64,000 bases of DNA from Doryteuthis pealeii (Eukaryota > Mollusca > Cephalopoda > Myopsida > Loliginidae). A program made the translations under genes and the position numbers. Under the pieces are notes generated by a model. That model saw only the letters and a list, made by a program, of their open reading frames with translations. It did no database searches and was not told where the DNA came from. Position 1 is the first letter of the stretch. Each line of letters opens with the position of its first letter. The stretch is taken from positions 93,625,062 through 93,689,061 of the forward strand of contig CM042157.1 of the NCBI GenBank assembly GCA_023376005.1, written 5' to 3'. Of this stretch, positions 50,923 through 52,669 are shown in pieces.

Positions 50923-51752
50923 AAGAAATGAATGACAAACAACGGGAGATGAAACAACGAAATGCCTGAATTTGTCTGAATTTTTGAGATTAGACTTAAT
51001 AATTAGTATTATTTGGATTTATGGAAGCGCGTGGTCTAATGGTTATAGTTGTAGGAAATGGACTCGTCGACCCGAGTTCAATTCCTAGACAAAGCTGTCT
51101 GCATTTCACGTGGCGCTAATACCTTTGGGAAAGGTATGAATCCAATTCTCCCTCCAACTATGGGTAAATAGCAGGGCAGACTGGGCTCTTTAACCATGAC
51201 TAGGTAGCCAGTCTAGGAGAAGGAAAACTCTGAATTCAAACCCGTTAAACTCCGCTTAAGAAATTGACATTGTGTCGCATCCTGCTCGTGCGGAGGGGTT
51301 GGTAAATATATATATATATATTTGGATTTTTCTGACTGTTGAGGACAACAGTTAGAATCTTTATTGTTACTCACAGAACGTTTAACTATCCGTTTGAACT
51401 ACCTTATTGATAAACTAGCATAAGTGCCGCCTGGTAGGGCGTCTTTTAAGCAATTTTTTTGCAATTTGCCATTAATTCAGCTCCTTACTTTACCGCACTG
51501 ATTCCTGTGCTACTCATTCGCCGAGTTGGACGAGGGCTGGTATCGAACCCGGAACCTTGTGGTTCCTAGTCGTACGCTCTACCAACTGAGCTAAACCAAT
51601 AATGTATAAATCAGTCAGATTTTACAATAAAATTCTAACCGCCCCCAGTTGACAGGGCGGTCAAAATAATTGAAGTGACTAGAAACTTTTATAAAGTGTA
51701 TAGATAATTTACTTACCTGAACAAGAATGAACAATATTCTTCCTTTCATCAT
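13660..51752 (-). CDS. TNF-receptor-superfamily-like receptor, ten coding exons
   Basis: Joining 51752-51717, 47226-47130, 43131-43000, 40462-40337, 37603-37531, 35403-35276, 34557-34425, 30840-30779, 21747-21538 and 13763-13660 gives one frame of 366 residues; every junction has AG/GT splice sites and matching phase. Layout: signal peptide 1-20; cysteine-rich ectodomain about 22-175 with TNFR-type spacing (CCEPIMQC...GHQV...C...ADTCERC); stalk 176-241 with N-glycosylation sites N72 and N237; transmembrane helix 243-262; basic stop-transfer IKRK; cytoplasmic tail of about 104 residues. The tail has no death domain but has YMPM at Y307 (YxxM, a PI3-kinase SH2 consensus). Such receptors bind TNF-family ligands at the plasma membrane. 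Ligand and subfamily cannot be assigned. The introns hold most transposons of the window. Confidence 0.88.
14166..14210. repeat. CA microsatellite
   Basis: About 22 CA units in the last intron-flank region of the receptor gene. Confidence 0.95.
14211..14636. other. T-rich intron sequence
   Basis: Pyrimidine-rich block (14257-14480) whose open frame is a Phe/Leu composition artefact, then ordinary sequence without recognised features. It lies inside the receptor's last intron. Confidence 0.5.
14637..14684 (+). ncRNA. Decayed hammerhead-like motif
   Basis: AUUAC (stem I), CUGAAGA, a stem II whose inner GUAU/AUAC pairs but whose base is mismatched, GAAA, stem III AUA-AAU-UAU, U, GUAAU (stem I, 5 bp). 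The core bases are intact; the broken lower stem II suggests a relic. A TA run follows at 14719-14754. Confidence 0.4.
14755..15165. other. Intron, nothing recognised
   Basis: No repeat ends, exons or RNA motifs could be supported between the TA run and the 102-bp minisatellite. Confidence 0.4.
15166..15777. repeat. 102-bp tandem repeat, six copies
   Basis: Six essentially identical 102-bp units starting GGTTCATAGGAAGGGTATAG. Because 102 is a multiple of three and one minus-strand frame lacks stops, the array reads as six identical 34-residue repeats. I see no promoter, splice context or homology, so I treat it as a homogenised minisatellite rather than a gene. Confidence 0.95.
15850..16065. 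repeat. Diverged fragment of hAT-type element A
   Basis: ACCAAAAATCAGGGAATTG followed by TTTCAATGAAATTTTCA matches the interior of element A copies (4200-4245, 18420-18465). No termini are visible. Confidence 0.5.
16315..16680. mobile_element. Inverted-repeat element carrying telomere-like repeats
   Basis: The arms 16315-16400 and 16596-16680 are inverted copies, sharing for example AACATGATCAAAGGGGAAC. Between them are TTAGGG/TTTAGGG arrays. No coding sequence. The junction GTTAGTTTAATGGGAAAATA at 16575-16600 is also found, inverted, in the 133-bp satellite at 44.5 kb. Confidence 0.8.
16425..16580 (+). repeat. Interstitial telomere-like (TTAGGG/TTTAGGG) array
   Basis: Two blocks of TTAGGG and TTTAGGG units separated by a 40-bp spacer repeating 'TTTATTGATCTACTAGG'. 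Mixed units and a fixed place inside an inverted-repeat element argue against a true chromosome end. Confidence 0.9.
16740..17060. pseudogene. Rearranged RLE-type LINE fragment
   Basis: 16745-16900 on the plus strand resembles the segment before the endonuclease (DHTTKW, then [22 protein letters not shown] in better copies). 16905-17050 on the minus strand encodes a CRLCG..ETVNH....C zinc knuckle of the same LINE. The two halves face opposite ways, so a deletion-inversion or twin-priming event made this copy. Confidence 0.7.
17205..17300. repeat. Arm of a 100-bp inverted duplication
   Basis: CACCCTCCTCACCTAGTG...GGTAGCAGTCACACTTAG is repeated in inverse orientation at 17640-17740, inside hAT element A copy 2. 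A family 1 SINE lies between the arms. Confidence 0.75.
17335..17582 (+). repeat. SINE family 1, subfamily b
   Basis: The head has GATGGTGTAGTGGTTAGAG (A box) and ATTTCAATTCCTGG (B box). The 3' end differs from the common form: it ends 'TTAGTGATCTATTTCAATT', as at 24411-24688, defining a second subfamily. Confidence 0.82.
17611..18752 (-). mobile_element. Non-autonomous hAT-type element 'A', copy 2
   Basis: Inverted relative to copy 1. The left end TAGACACTGGCAAAATGAGC and right end TTTGCCAGTGCCTA are the family termini. A perfect 8-bp duplication, AATAAAAG, flanks it at 17603-17610 and 18753-18760. It is longer than the other copies because about 110 bp at 17640-17750 is foreign and is the inverted copy of 17205-17300. 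Confidence 0.88.
18764..18995 (-). repeat. SINE family 2 copy
   Basis: Minus-strand copy of the 10040 element, with the tRNA-like head at 18940-18995 (TCTACCGACTGATCTAAACC on the plus strand) and the full body. It directly follows the target duplication of hAT element A copy 2. Confidence 0.8.
18996..19430. other. Intron, nothing recognised
   Basis: AT-rich with no supported exon, repeat terminus or RNA motif. Confidence 0.4.
19450..19900 (-). pseudogene. LINE reverse-transcriptase C-terminal fragment
   Basis: The minus strand is open for 145 codons and shows the tail motifs of CR1/jockey-like LINEs: [16 protein letters not shown], then [11 protein letters not shown], then [20 protein letters not shown]. 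It is 5'-truncated and has no start context. It lies in the same orientation as the receptor gene, within an intron. Confidence 0.8.
19903..20533. other. Intron, nothing recognised
   Basis: No feature supported. A string near 20217 (AGTACCTAAATAATGAGAAT) repeats one at 19007, indicating an old local duplication. Confidence 0.4.
20534..20792 (-). repeat. SINE family 1 copy
   Basis: Full-length, minus strand, with tail at 20534 (ACCAACCCCTCCGCACG) and tRNA-like head at 20730-20790. Confidence 0.85.
20838..21105 (+). repeat. SINE family 1 copy, 5'-truncated
   Basis: Starts inside the head (CGTCGTAGGAAATGGACTCG) and keeps B box and body; faces the copy at 20534-20792, so the two could form a hairpin in RNA. 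Confidence 0.82.
21300..21455 (+). repeat. SINE family 1, 3' half
   Basis: Only the 3' body remains, from GGGTAAATAGTAGGGCAGAC to the GAGGGGTTAGG end. Confidence 0.78.
21538..21747 (-). CDS. Receptor exon 9: main cytoplasmic exon
   Basis: Residues 263-332. It begins [12 protein letters not shown], the positively charged inner membrane face. It contains YMPM at 307-310 (YxxM), and a Ser-rich segment [12 protein letters not shown]. No death-domain pattern is seen and no strict TRAF PxQxT motif. Acceptor CTTTTTTTTTTAG-type tract, donor GTACAA (weaker), symmetric phase 1. Confidence 0.85.
21748..22488. other. Intron 8 of the receptor, unassigned
   Basis: Somewhat less AT-rich, without a recognisable repeat or exon. 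The pyrimidine tract just upstream of exon 9's acceptor is an A-run on the plus strand at 21751-21763. Confidence 0.4.
22490..22745 (+). repeat. Interspersed repeat C
   Basis: Contains the body cue 'GGAGTGTGGAGTATCCC...ATTACTCCCA', 'GGGTTAAATAGAAAAAA', and the tail 'GGATTGACATGCCGTAAAAC' followed by CCAA repeats. Confidence 0.78.
22822..23300 (+). mobile_element. LTR-like element 1, solo copy
   Basis: Begins TGTAGCGATTGTCTGCCCC, ends ...CTTCCAACTTATCATAAGAA. It has TATTTAAG and AATTAAAGTCTATG at positions matching the R region of the copy at 8827. It is uninterrupted and about 480 bp, the best reference copy here. Confidence 0.68.
23554..23594. repeat. TA microsatellite
   Basis: A 41-bp TA run. 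The 270 bp to its right (23595-23870) has no recognised feature. Confidence 0.95.
23889..23908 (-). other. Candidate 20-nt cassette microexon in the receptor gene
   Basis: Between exons 8 and 9, TTTATTTATTTTCAG is followed by 20 nt and then GTAAGTATC, a complete acceptor and strong donor. Including it (GYLFSPK) shifts exon 9 so that it stops after NL. The product would be a receptor with a short tail lacking YMPM. It may also be a chance pair of splice sites. Confidence 0.35.
24030..24410. repeat. Long degenerate CA-rich tract
   Basis: About 380 bp of interrupted ACAC with duplicated blocks (for instance ACACACAAATATGCATACAA occurs twice). Overlapping His/Thr or Cys/Val frames on both strands are artefacts. 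Confidence 0.93.
24411..24688 (+). repeat. SINE family 1, subfamily b
   Basis: Full head (GCGCGTGGTGTACTGGTTAG; B box GAGTTCAAATCCTG), with the alternative 3' end TTAGTGATCTATTTCAATTT. Confidence 0.85.
24875..26287 (+). mobile_element. LTR-like element 1 split by another insertion
   Basis: The left part 24875-25098 (TGTAGCGATTTTCTTCTC...) and right part 26065-26287 (...CAATAAAGTCTATATTTG...CTAACATATTATAAGAAG) are LTR-like element 1. About 970 bp lies between, with its own TATA-like box (ATTATAAAAAGG near 25465) and a CT microsatellite (25630-25684); ACTAT occurs at both junctions. The insert may be an LTR of a different family. Confidence 0.5.
25630..25684. repeat. CT microsatellite
   Basis: A 55-bp CT tract just downstream of the TATA-like box in the inserted element. 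Confidence 0.93.
26515..27153 (-). mobile_element. Helitron-1, full-length copy
   Basis: Minus strand from TCTTATTATAATGGAGATTG (27153) to the TGCACCCGGAGGGTGCA hairpin and CTAG (26515-26518). A TA run abuts the 3' end at 26492-26514 and TATA sequence the 5' end. Confidence 0.85.
27341..27383 (-). ncRNA. Hammerhead ribozyme H1
   Basis: Complete type I layout on the minus strand: CCUUG (stem I), CUGAUGA, GACC-UAAUA-GGUC (stem II), GAAA, stem III AUG-UA-CAU, cleavage base U, CAGGG (stem I, one G-U). All conserved core bases are present. Compared with H2, stems I and II differ by paired changes that preserve pairing, strong evidence for a conserved RNA fold. U at the cleavage position is uncommon and may slow cleavage. 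Confidence 0.82.
27403..27476 (-). promoter_or_regulatory. tRNA-like head with pol III A and B boxes
   Basis: On the minus strand TGGTGTAATGGTTAG fits an A box and GGTTTCGAGTC a B box (one extra T). The segment CCGCCTGTC..GGCAG between them resembles the anticodon arm of tRNA-Asp(GUC). There is no acceptor stem, so it is not a functional tRNA. Confidence 0.65.
27823..27898 (-). repeat. SINE family 1, head only
   Basis: Only the tRNA-like part (GTGTAATGGTTAAAG...CGAGTTCAAATCATGG) remains; the body is deleted or was never copied. Confidence 0.75.
28091..28490. repeat. 100-bp tandem repeat, four copies
   Basis: Exact 100-bp spacing of GAACACCAAGGAACAACC at 28091, 28191, 28291 and 28391, with few substitutions and a diverged last unit. 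Minus-strand frames shared between units ([16 protein letters not shown]) shift frame each unit, since 100 is not a multiple of three. Confidence 0.95.
28970..29190 (+). mobile_element. LTR-like fragment related to 30372-30700
   Basis: AAAGTGAGGACAC...CACAGTTCTAGGGATGAAGAATTG resembles AAAGTGAGGACAC...CTACAGTTCTAAAGATTAATAATTG in the element at 30372. It is short and boundaries are unclear. Confidence 0.4.
29222..29408 (+). repeat. SINE family 1, internally deleted
   Basis: Head (GTGTAATGGTTATCGTCG, CGAGTTCAA) is joined straight to the 3' body (GGGCTCTTTAATCTTGG), skipping about 100 bp. Confidence 0.75.
29576..29866 (+). repeat. SINE family 1, full copy
   Basis: Complete head, body and GGAGGGGTTGG end, then a short TA tail. 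Confidence 0.87.
30372..30701 (+). mobile_element. Possible LTR of a second family
   Basis: From about TGTAGCAGTGTGGTCC to CCACAACA, with a TATA box (ACTATAAATAGC, 30539-30550) and 5'-TG/CA-3' ends. It stops 78 bp short of receptor exon 8. Confidence 0.5.
30779..30840 (-). CDS. Receptor exon 8: transmembrane helix
   Basis: This 62-bp exon encodes residues 242-262: C then [20 protein letters not shown], an uncharged helix of the right length for a single membrane pass. Acceptor AAATTTCAG, donor GTAAGG, phases 2 to 1. The Helitron-2 fragment starts 31 bp upstream of its acceptor. Confidence 0.86.
30871..31075 (-). mobile_element. Helitron-2 3' fragment beside receptor exon 8
   Basis: The 3' terminus CTAG at 30871-30874 and 'GCACTCCGGTCGATGT' hairpin region are followed (minus strand, upstream) by TATTGCC motifs shared with 5853 and 38567. 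Confidence 0.6.
31123..31760 (+). mobile_element. Helitron-1, full-length copy in a TA run
   Basis: TCTTATTATAATGGAGATTG to TTTGCTAG, with TA runs at 31085-31122 and 31761-31820 on both sides. The element split one TA microsatellite between A and T, giving the clearest empty-site context in the window. Confidence 0.88.
31761..31820. repeat. TA microsatellite
   Basis: Sixty bases of TA, continuing the run interrupted by the Helitron. Confidence 0.95.
31821..32540. other. Intron, no feature recognised
   Basis: The part 32090-32350 is the least AT-rich non-repeat sequence in this gene, with GGCACAGGCACAGGCACATG near 32270. I found no exon in phase with the receptor and no known repeat. Confidence 0.4.
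32540..32715 (+). repeat. Interspersed repeat C fragment
   Basis: 'CTCTGCAGAGGGGTAAACCCC', 'GGTATGACATGAAACTG' and 'GGAGTATCCC...ATTACTCC' match repeat C at 53640-54130. Confidence 0.72.
32721..33340 (+). mobile_element. Helitron-2, full-length copy
   Basis: Starts TCTATTAATAATGGAGATTC, shares the TCTGTAACCGAAACTACGTC 5' region with Helitron-1, but has its own interior. It ends with a GCC-AAAG-GGC hairpin and CTAG. The flanks are A before TC and T after CTAG, as expected. Confidence 0.78.
33352..34337 (-). mobile_element. Helitron-1 copy interrupted by an insertion
   Basis: 3' portion 33352-33735 and 5' end 34285-34337 (minus strand) bracket about 550 bp of other sequence. That insert contains a two-copy 147-bp tandem repeat and may be a small LTR-type or cut-and-paste element; its termini are unclear. 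Confidence 0.65.
33951..34244. repeat. 147-bp direct duplication
   Basis: GCAGGTAGTCTGGTGGGG starts at 33951 and again at 34098; the two units are nearly identical. Confidence 0.93.
34425..34557 (-). CDS. Receptor exon 7: membrane-proximal stalk
   Basis: Residues 198-241: polar, Ser/Glu/Lys-rich, with no cysteine, ending GNSTFT with sequon N237. Acceptor TTCTGTTTTTAG, donor GTAAGA, phases 1 to 2. Recognised by phase match and open frame rather than by homology. Confidence 0.78.
34857..35195 (+). mobile_element. Helitron-3-like copy with TG microsatellite
   Basis: Starts TCTAAACATATATAAAGGGC, includes a TG run (34878-34949), then 'GAAACTACGAAAATA..ACAATTAACGACAAAGTAAA' and an altered 3' hairpin (CCAGGCGATGCTGG). 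Related copies: 35531-35900 and 43996-44367. Confidence 0.65.
35276..35403 (-). CDS. Receptor exon 6: last cysteines and stalk
   Basis: Residues 155-197. [21 protein letters not shown] closes the last repeat (Cys156, Cys175). A Pro/Thr/Glu-rich stalk follows ([16 protein letters not shown]). Donor GTGAGT, phases 2 to 1. It lies between two Helitron-3 copies. Confidence 0.84.
35495..35905 (+). mobile_element. Helitron-3 3' end joined to a second copy
   Basis: 35495-35530 is a 3' terminus (CCAGGCGACGCCGGGTAGCC, then CTAG at 35527-35530) immediately followed by the 5' part of another copy (TACATATATAAAGGGCAG...). Head-to-tail junctions are known for rolling-circle transposition. Confidence 0.65.
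35911..35958 (+). ncRNA. Hammerhead-like motif H4 with a one-pair stem II
   Basis: Order: GUCAGAU, UCU, UGCC (stem I), CUGAUGA, G-C (all of stem II), GAAA, stem III ACU-AUU-AGU, A, GGUA, C, AUCUGAC (stem I). Stem I has 4 inner and 7 outer pairs around an internal loop. All core bases are present, but stem II is reduced to one pair without a loop. Confidence 0.55.
35976..36031. repeat. TA microsatellite
   Basis: TA run upstream of a SINE fragment; a further run at 36140-36197 separates it from the next SINE copy. Confidence 0.94.
36032..36140 (+). repeat. SINE family 1, 3' half
   Basis: From TGGTTAGGCAACCGGTCTAG to GGGGTTGGTAAATA; identical to the same part of the full copy at 36198-36478, so probably a local duplication involving the TA run. 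Confidence 0.85.
36198..36478 (+). repeat. SINE family 1, full copy
   Basis: Head with GCGCGTGGTGTAATGGTTAA and CGAGTTCAAATCCTGG; complete body; flanked by TA runs. Confidence 0.88.
36479..36552. repeat. Compound TA/TG microsatellite
   Basis: TA run (36479-36521) passing into TG (36522-36552). Confidence 0.95.
36553..36835. mobile_element. Palindromic element with two decayed hammerhead-like motifs
   Basis: Arms around 36555-36670 and 36720-36835 are inverted copies (AAATATATGTCTCTCCACATC). Each holds CUGAAGA, extra A, a GUxCCGCUU/AAGCGGxAC stem and GAAA (36611-36655 minus; 36737-36777 plus). Stem I does not pair beyond two bases, so these look inactive. TG and CA runs flank it. Confidence 0.6.
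36836..36910. repeat. CA/TA/TG compound microsatellite
   Basis: A self-complementary run of CA, then TA, then TG, able to fold back on itself. Confidence 0.9.
37110..37155 (+). ncRNA. Decayed hammerhead-like motif
   Basis: UUGAUGA (C3 lost), extra A, GGUU-CAAUGU-AACC, GAAA, UGUUUAAACAU: the same family as 47765-47811 but with a mutated first core base. Confidence 0.4.
37232..37321. repeat. TA then GA microsatellite
   Basis: TA (37232-37275) followed by a GA tract with two interruptions. Confidence 0.94.
37531..37603 (-). CDS. Receptor exon 5: cysteine-rich repeat
   Basis: Residues 131-154: [20 protein letters not shown], with the CxxCPxGxY pattern typical of a TNFR repeat start. Acceptor TTTCTTTAG, donor GTATGT; starts phase 1, ends phase 2. 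Confidence 0.85.
37751..38570 (+). mobile_element. Helitron-1/2 copy carrying a SINE
   Basis: 5' part 37751-37842 (ATAATGGAGATTATGTAACT..GTAACCGAAACTACG) and 3' part from 38184 are one Helitron-like element. The SINE at 37843-38121 plus its CA/TA tail separates them; TGAACCAT occurs on both sides of the insert. Confidence 0.65.
37843..38121 (+). repeat. SINE family 1, full copy in a Helitron
   Basis: Complete head and body, followed by CA (38126-38152) and TA (38153-38182) runs, and flanked by the 8-bp duplication TGAACCAT. Confidence 0.85.
38567..38757 (-). mobile_element. Helitron-2 3' fragment
   Basis: Minus strand 3' end with 'ACACCCTCCGGGAGATGT' and CTAG at 38567-38570; truncated at a TA run (38758-38788). 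Confidence 0.6.
38800..38935 (+). repeat. SINE family 1, 3' half
   Basis: From GCGCTAATACCCTTGGGAAA to GGATAACTCTGAATTCAAA; head absent. Confidence 0.78.
39209..39289 (-). ncRNA. Hammerhead-like motif with long stem II and extra A
   Basis: Minus strand: UCACU (stem I), CUGAUGA, extra A, GGUC, a 42-nt loop containing its own AUGUGUG/CACACAU hairpin, GACC, GAAA, stem III ACAC-AU-GUGU, A, AGUGA (stem I, 5 perfect pairs). The core is intact. The long nested stem II may be an insertion inside an older loop. Confidence 0.6.
39300..39820. other. Intron with a local palindrome
   Basis: GATTTTGATATTTGTTTTTT at 39397 is the inverse of sequence near 39590, giving arms of about 45 bp (39388-39432 and 39570-39615). 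No coding sequence. Confidence 0.55.
39820..40260. repeat. A-rich array of AAAAACTCAAT units
   Basis: Thirty or so units of 10-16 bp, mostly A5-10 plus CTCAAT, including a 150-bp sub-block repeated around 39850 and 39920. It lies 80 bp from the exon 4 donor side of the receptor gene. Confidence 0.92.
40337..40462 (-). CDS. Receptor exon 4: cysteine-rich repeat
   Basis: Residues 89-130, with Cys98, Cys100, Cys114 and Cys121 ([19 protein letters not shown]). Symmetric phase 1, donor GTAAGT. It directly neighbours an A-rich tandem array at 39820-40260. Confidence 0.86.
40463..40960. other. Intron 3 of the receptor, unassigned
   Basis: ATCAAGAA(A/C)CAAATATTG followed by A-rich sequence occurs at 40466 and 40773, with AACGAAATATCTAGG at 40568 and 40848, showing a 300-bp local duplication, one copy diverged. 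Confidence 0.6.
40972..41035 (+). ncRNA. Decayed hammerhead-like motif
   Basis: A stem GGUUU-GAUUA-AAACC, GAAA and stem III ACGC-UUUA-GCGU are perfect, but the CUGANGA core reads as CGUAGAUG. A relic or a different structured RNA. Confidence 0.3.
41271..41352. repeat. CA/TA compound microsatellite
   Basis: CA units (41271-41307) then TA with interruptions to 41352. Confidence 0.93.
41354..41530 (-). repeat. SINE family 1, 3' part
   Basis: Minus strand body from the CCAGCCCCTACATATGAGTA tail; diverged, and lacking the head. Confidence 0.72.
41530..41930. other. Intron, nothing recognised
   Basis: GAAATCAAACGTGGATACAATACTG..TATTGATAAATAAC (41838-41895) is a unit that recurs at 42640-42690 and 42825-42875, so the TA-array flank is itself locally duplicated. 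Confidence 0.55.
41930..42605. repeat. TATAATATTTTATAA array
   Basis: About 670 bp made almost only of A and T, built from ATAATATTTTATAAT and variants. The unit is nearly its own reverse complement, so both strands can fold into long hairpins. Confidence 0.93.
42606..42990. repeat. TG, TA and CA microsatellite cluster
   Basis: TG at 42606-42633 and 42786-42819, TA at 42693-42741, and degenerate CACG/CACA at 42895-42965, separated by duplicated flank sequence. It abuts receptor exon 3. Confidence 0.9.
43000..43131 (-). CDS. Receptor exon 3: cysteine-rich repeat core
   Basis: Residues 45-88. It carries the most diagnostic TNFR spacing: G-H-Q-V, Cys51, then [12 protein letters not shown] with Cys60 and Cys63, then Cys81 and Cys86. 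N72-T-S is a glycosylation sequon. Both ends are phase 1, so the exon is symmetric and could be skipped or duplicated without frame loss. Confidence 0.88.
43430..43500 (-). repeat. Repeat C tail
   Basis: GGTTGGTTGGTTG..ACGGCATATCAACCC is the inverse of the common repeat C tail; the body is absent. Confidence 0.7.
43591..43880 (-). pseudogene. LINE C-terminal fragment
   Basis: The minus-strand frame contains [30 protein letters not shown] and [30 protein letters not shown]. These are the post-RT tail motifs of I/jockey-type LINEs, with the C-x-x-C...LTV pattern. It ends in a stop at 43591; the 5' part is missing. Confidence 0.82.
43996..44367 (+). mobile_element. Helitron-3, best copy
   Basis: TCTATACATATGTAAAGG to a GGCAACGCC-centred hairpin (ACCTGGC...GCCGGGT), AGCCGCTT and CTAG. 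T follows. About 370 bp, non-coding. Confidence 0.75.
44447..46915. repeat. 133-bp satellite array, about 18.5 copies
   Basis: The unit holds a near-perfect 56-bp palindrome (arm GGGTTCTGTTTTTTCTGGGT, centre CTGTACAG), then AAATTATTTATTTATTTTCC and CATTAACCTAACCCTAAACC, then TAGTTAAAATTAACAG. Units differ mainly in homopolymer length. The first unit is the most diverged (GTCC/CCCC variants) and the array stops mid-unit at 46915. Confidence 0.95.
47130..47226 (-). CDS. Receptor exon 2: end of signal peptide, first cysteines
   Basis: Encodes residues 13-44: LIPAIFGG, then [18 protein letters not shown] and MQCEP. Cys22, 35, 36 and 42 open the first TNFR cysteine-rich repeat. Acceptor TTTTTAG, donor GTAAGA, phase 1 at the 3' end. 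Confidence 0.87.
47262..47306. repeat. CA/TA microsatellite
   Basis: CA run then TA run, directly before the H2 element tail. Confidence 0.94.
47466..47507 (-). ncRNA. Hammerhead ribozyme H2
   Basis: Minus strand: CUCUG (stem I), CUGAUGA, GGCC-UAAUA-GGCC (stem II), GAAA, stem III AUG-UA-CAU, cleavage base A, CAGAG (stem I, 5 perfect pairs). This is the most consensus-like hammerhead in the window. Relative to H1 the G-C for A-U change in stem II, and the stem I changes, keep both helices paired. Confidence 0.87.
47515..47590 (-). promoter_or_regulatory. tRNA-like head of H2
   Basis: GGATCGGCCTGTCAGCTTGGCAG and B-box-like GGTTTCAAATCAC align with the head of H1. The A box (TGAGGTTATGGG) is weaker here. 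Confidence 0.55.
47765..47811 (+). ncRNA. Hammerhead-like motif, extra A after the core
   Basis: CAUC, CUGAUGA, extra A, GGUU-CAAUGU-AACC, GAAA, stem III AUGUU-UUA-AACAU, C, GAU. Stem I has only three pairs. The same family as 37110-37155. Confidence 0.5.
47930..48558 (+). mobile_element. Helitron-1, full-length copy in a TA run
   Basis: TCTTATTATAATGGAGATTG to TTTGCTAG with the TGCACCCGGAGGGTGCA hairpin; TA runs at 47892-47929 and 48559-48599 on both sides. Confidence 0.88.
48559..48621. repeat. TA/TG microsatellite
   Basis: TA to 48599 then TG to 48621. Confidence 0.95.
48688..48910. mobile_element. Palindromic tail element without hammerhead
   Basis: Arms 48688-48794 and 48818-48910 are inverted copies of the H1/H2-type tail (GTGCTTAATTAAAGTCATGCC; ACGCCTTACATTTAAACCG). 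The loop is about 20 bp and contains AAAAGTCAATCTC, corresponding to the edge of the lost hammerhead. Confidence 0.75.
49110..49330 (+). mobile_element. tRNA-headed hammerhead element of a second family, H3
   Basis: Starts after a TA run (49081-49110). The head 49111-49175 has B box GGTTTCGATTCC with GGATATGG upstream. The hammerhead follows at 49189-49234, then a tail ending near another TA run (49343-49378). The sequence is unrelated to H1/H2 outside the ribozyme core, so this architecture arose or was kept in two families. Confidence 0.68.
49189..49234 (+). ncRNA. Hammerhead ribozyme H3
   Basis: ACAUCG (stem I), CUGAAGA, GACUU-AAUA-AAGUC (stem II, 5 bp), GAAA, stem III ACA-GUC-UGU, cleavage base A, CGGUGU (stem I, 6 pairs with one G-U). 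All invariant bases are present, since position 7 of the core may be any base. Confidence 0.83.
49380..50010. other. AT-rich and purine-rich, no gene
   Basis: Local duplication (AATATTTGATTTATATTTAATC vs AATATTTAATCTATTTAAAG), then A/G-rich tracts at 49680-49760 and 49910-50005. No features. Confidence 0.5.
50015..50345 (-). repeat. Repeat C, nearly identical to 56230-56560
   Basis: Over about 310 bp it differs from the other copy at only a handful of positions (for example GGACCAGGG vs GGAACAGGG), suggesting recent spread. It is cut at a poly-A run near 50331. Confidence 0.85.
50350..50560. repeat. Repeat related to 41030-41185, ending at a TA run
   Basis: TTCGAAATCGATAAGA..AAAATAACATCTTTTTG and ATACGCATTG..TTCAAA recur at 41110-41185. 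A weak CUGAUGA...GAAA arrangement (50412-50440) lacks a sound stem II. Confidence 0.6.
50850..50920. repeat. GA microsatellite
   Basis: Seventy bases of pure GA. Confidence 0.96.
51024..51306 (+). repeat. SINE family 1, full copy
   Basis: GCGCGTGGTCTAATGGTTAT (A box), CGAGTTCAATTCCTAG (B box), full body and GGGGTTGGTAAATA end, then a TA run. It lies 410 bp from the receptor start exon, in intron 1. Confidence 0.87.
51470..51600 (-). repeat. SINE family 2, 5' half
   Basis: tRNA-like head at 51540-51600 (minus TTAGCTCAGTTGGTAGAGCG, B box GGTTCGATACC). These boxes are closer to a real tRNA than in the other copies, suggesting a younger copy. Confidence 0.82.
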
Positions 51753-51758
51753 TGTGTT
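51717..51758 (-). CDS. Receptor exon with start codon and signal peptide
   Basis: Coding starts at 51752 with two adjacent ATGs ([12 protein letters not shown]), and the exon ends in phase 0 at a GTAAGT donor. It follows a CTTTTCTTTTCAG acceptor with only six untranslated bases, so at least one 5' UTR exon must lie upstream. With exon 2 the hydrophobic stretch continues to IPAIFGG, a normal secretory signal. Confidence 0.85.
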
Positions 51759-51969
51759 CTGAAAAGAAAAGAAAAAAAGAAAAAAAAAAAAAAAAAAGTC
51801 AGGTTAAAAAGGCCATTCAAAATGAATACATTTATTATTTATGAATAATTTTATTTCACCTGGGTAGAGCGGGGGGGGGGCGGAGATCTCTGGTGTACTG
51901 TTTTGTTTACTTTTAAGATTCACAAATGCTGGAGATTTCTAAGTAGAATTTCAATGCTATTTCTATGTA

Positions 51970-52075
51970 TTGTATTTACTGCGTACCCCACTTGTACGGG
52001 TTAGGCACAAGGCCCTATTAACGTGGGACCACCCACAAAAAACAAAAAAACAAGGGTCGAATTATACACGAGTAT
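51970..52075 (+). repeat. Repeat shared with 61995-62060
   Basis: ACCCCACTTGTACGGGTTAG and CACAAGGCCCTATTA..TG.GACCACCCACAAA occur in both places. The family is not recognised. Confidence 0.7.
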
Positions 52076-52231
52076 ACACGGCGTCTGTGAATTTCTTTTC
52101 TTTTTTTTTTTCTTTTTAATTTCCCCTCATGTCATTTTCGGAATATCAACTATTATGGGAAATATATTTATTTATTTATCTAATTCACACTAGTTCACCT
52201 TCGAAAATGTGAAAATAAATGTATTCATTTA

Positions 52232-52498
52232 AGCAACATCTTCGTACGAGCAGGATGTGACATAAGGTCAATTTCTTGAGCACAGTTTAACAGGTTTCAA
52301 TTCAGACTGGTTGCTATACCAAGTTTTATGAGCTCAGTTTTCCCAACTATTTACCCACAGCTGGAGGGAGGATAGTTAGATTCGTACCTTTTCTAAGGGT
52401 ACTAGCAGCACCAAGTGAAATGCAAACAGCCTCGTCCCGGATTTAAAGTCGGGTCACCATATTCATTTTTGTACGGTGATAACCATTACATAACGAGC
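52232..52498 (-). repeat. SINE family 1 copy, diverged
   Basis: Minus strand; tail CGTACGAGCAGGATGTGAC, head GTTATGTAATGGTTATC. More substitutions than most copies. Confidence 0.75.
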
Positions 52499-52669
52499 AT
52501 CTTCAAAAAAAGGTTGTTTGAAAGTAAATGTATCCTAAGCTCTTTGCCTACTTTAAGCCGCTCATAGCTGCTCTCACACCACTGCGGTCCTATGGTAAAC
52601 CATTGGTAGTTTATTATAATTGAGCAGTAGGAGATTACACGTGTATACTCGCCATCACCTGCGCGAGAC

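Noticed and set aside
9180..52498. Functional tRNA genes at SINE heads
   Set aside because: The heads keep A and B boxes but lack paired acceptor stems and are followed by conserved SINE bodies.
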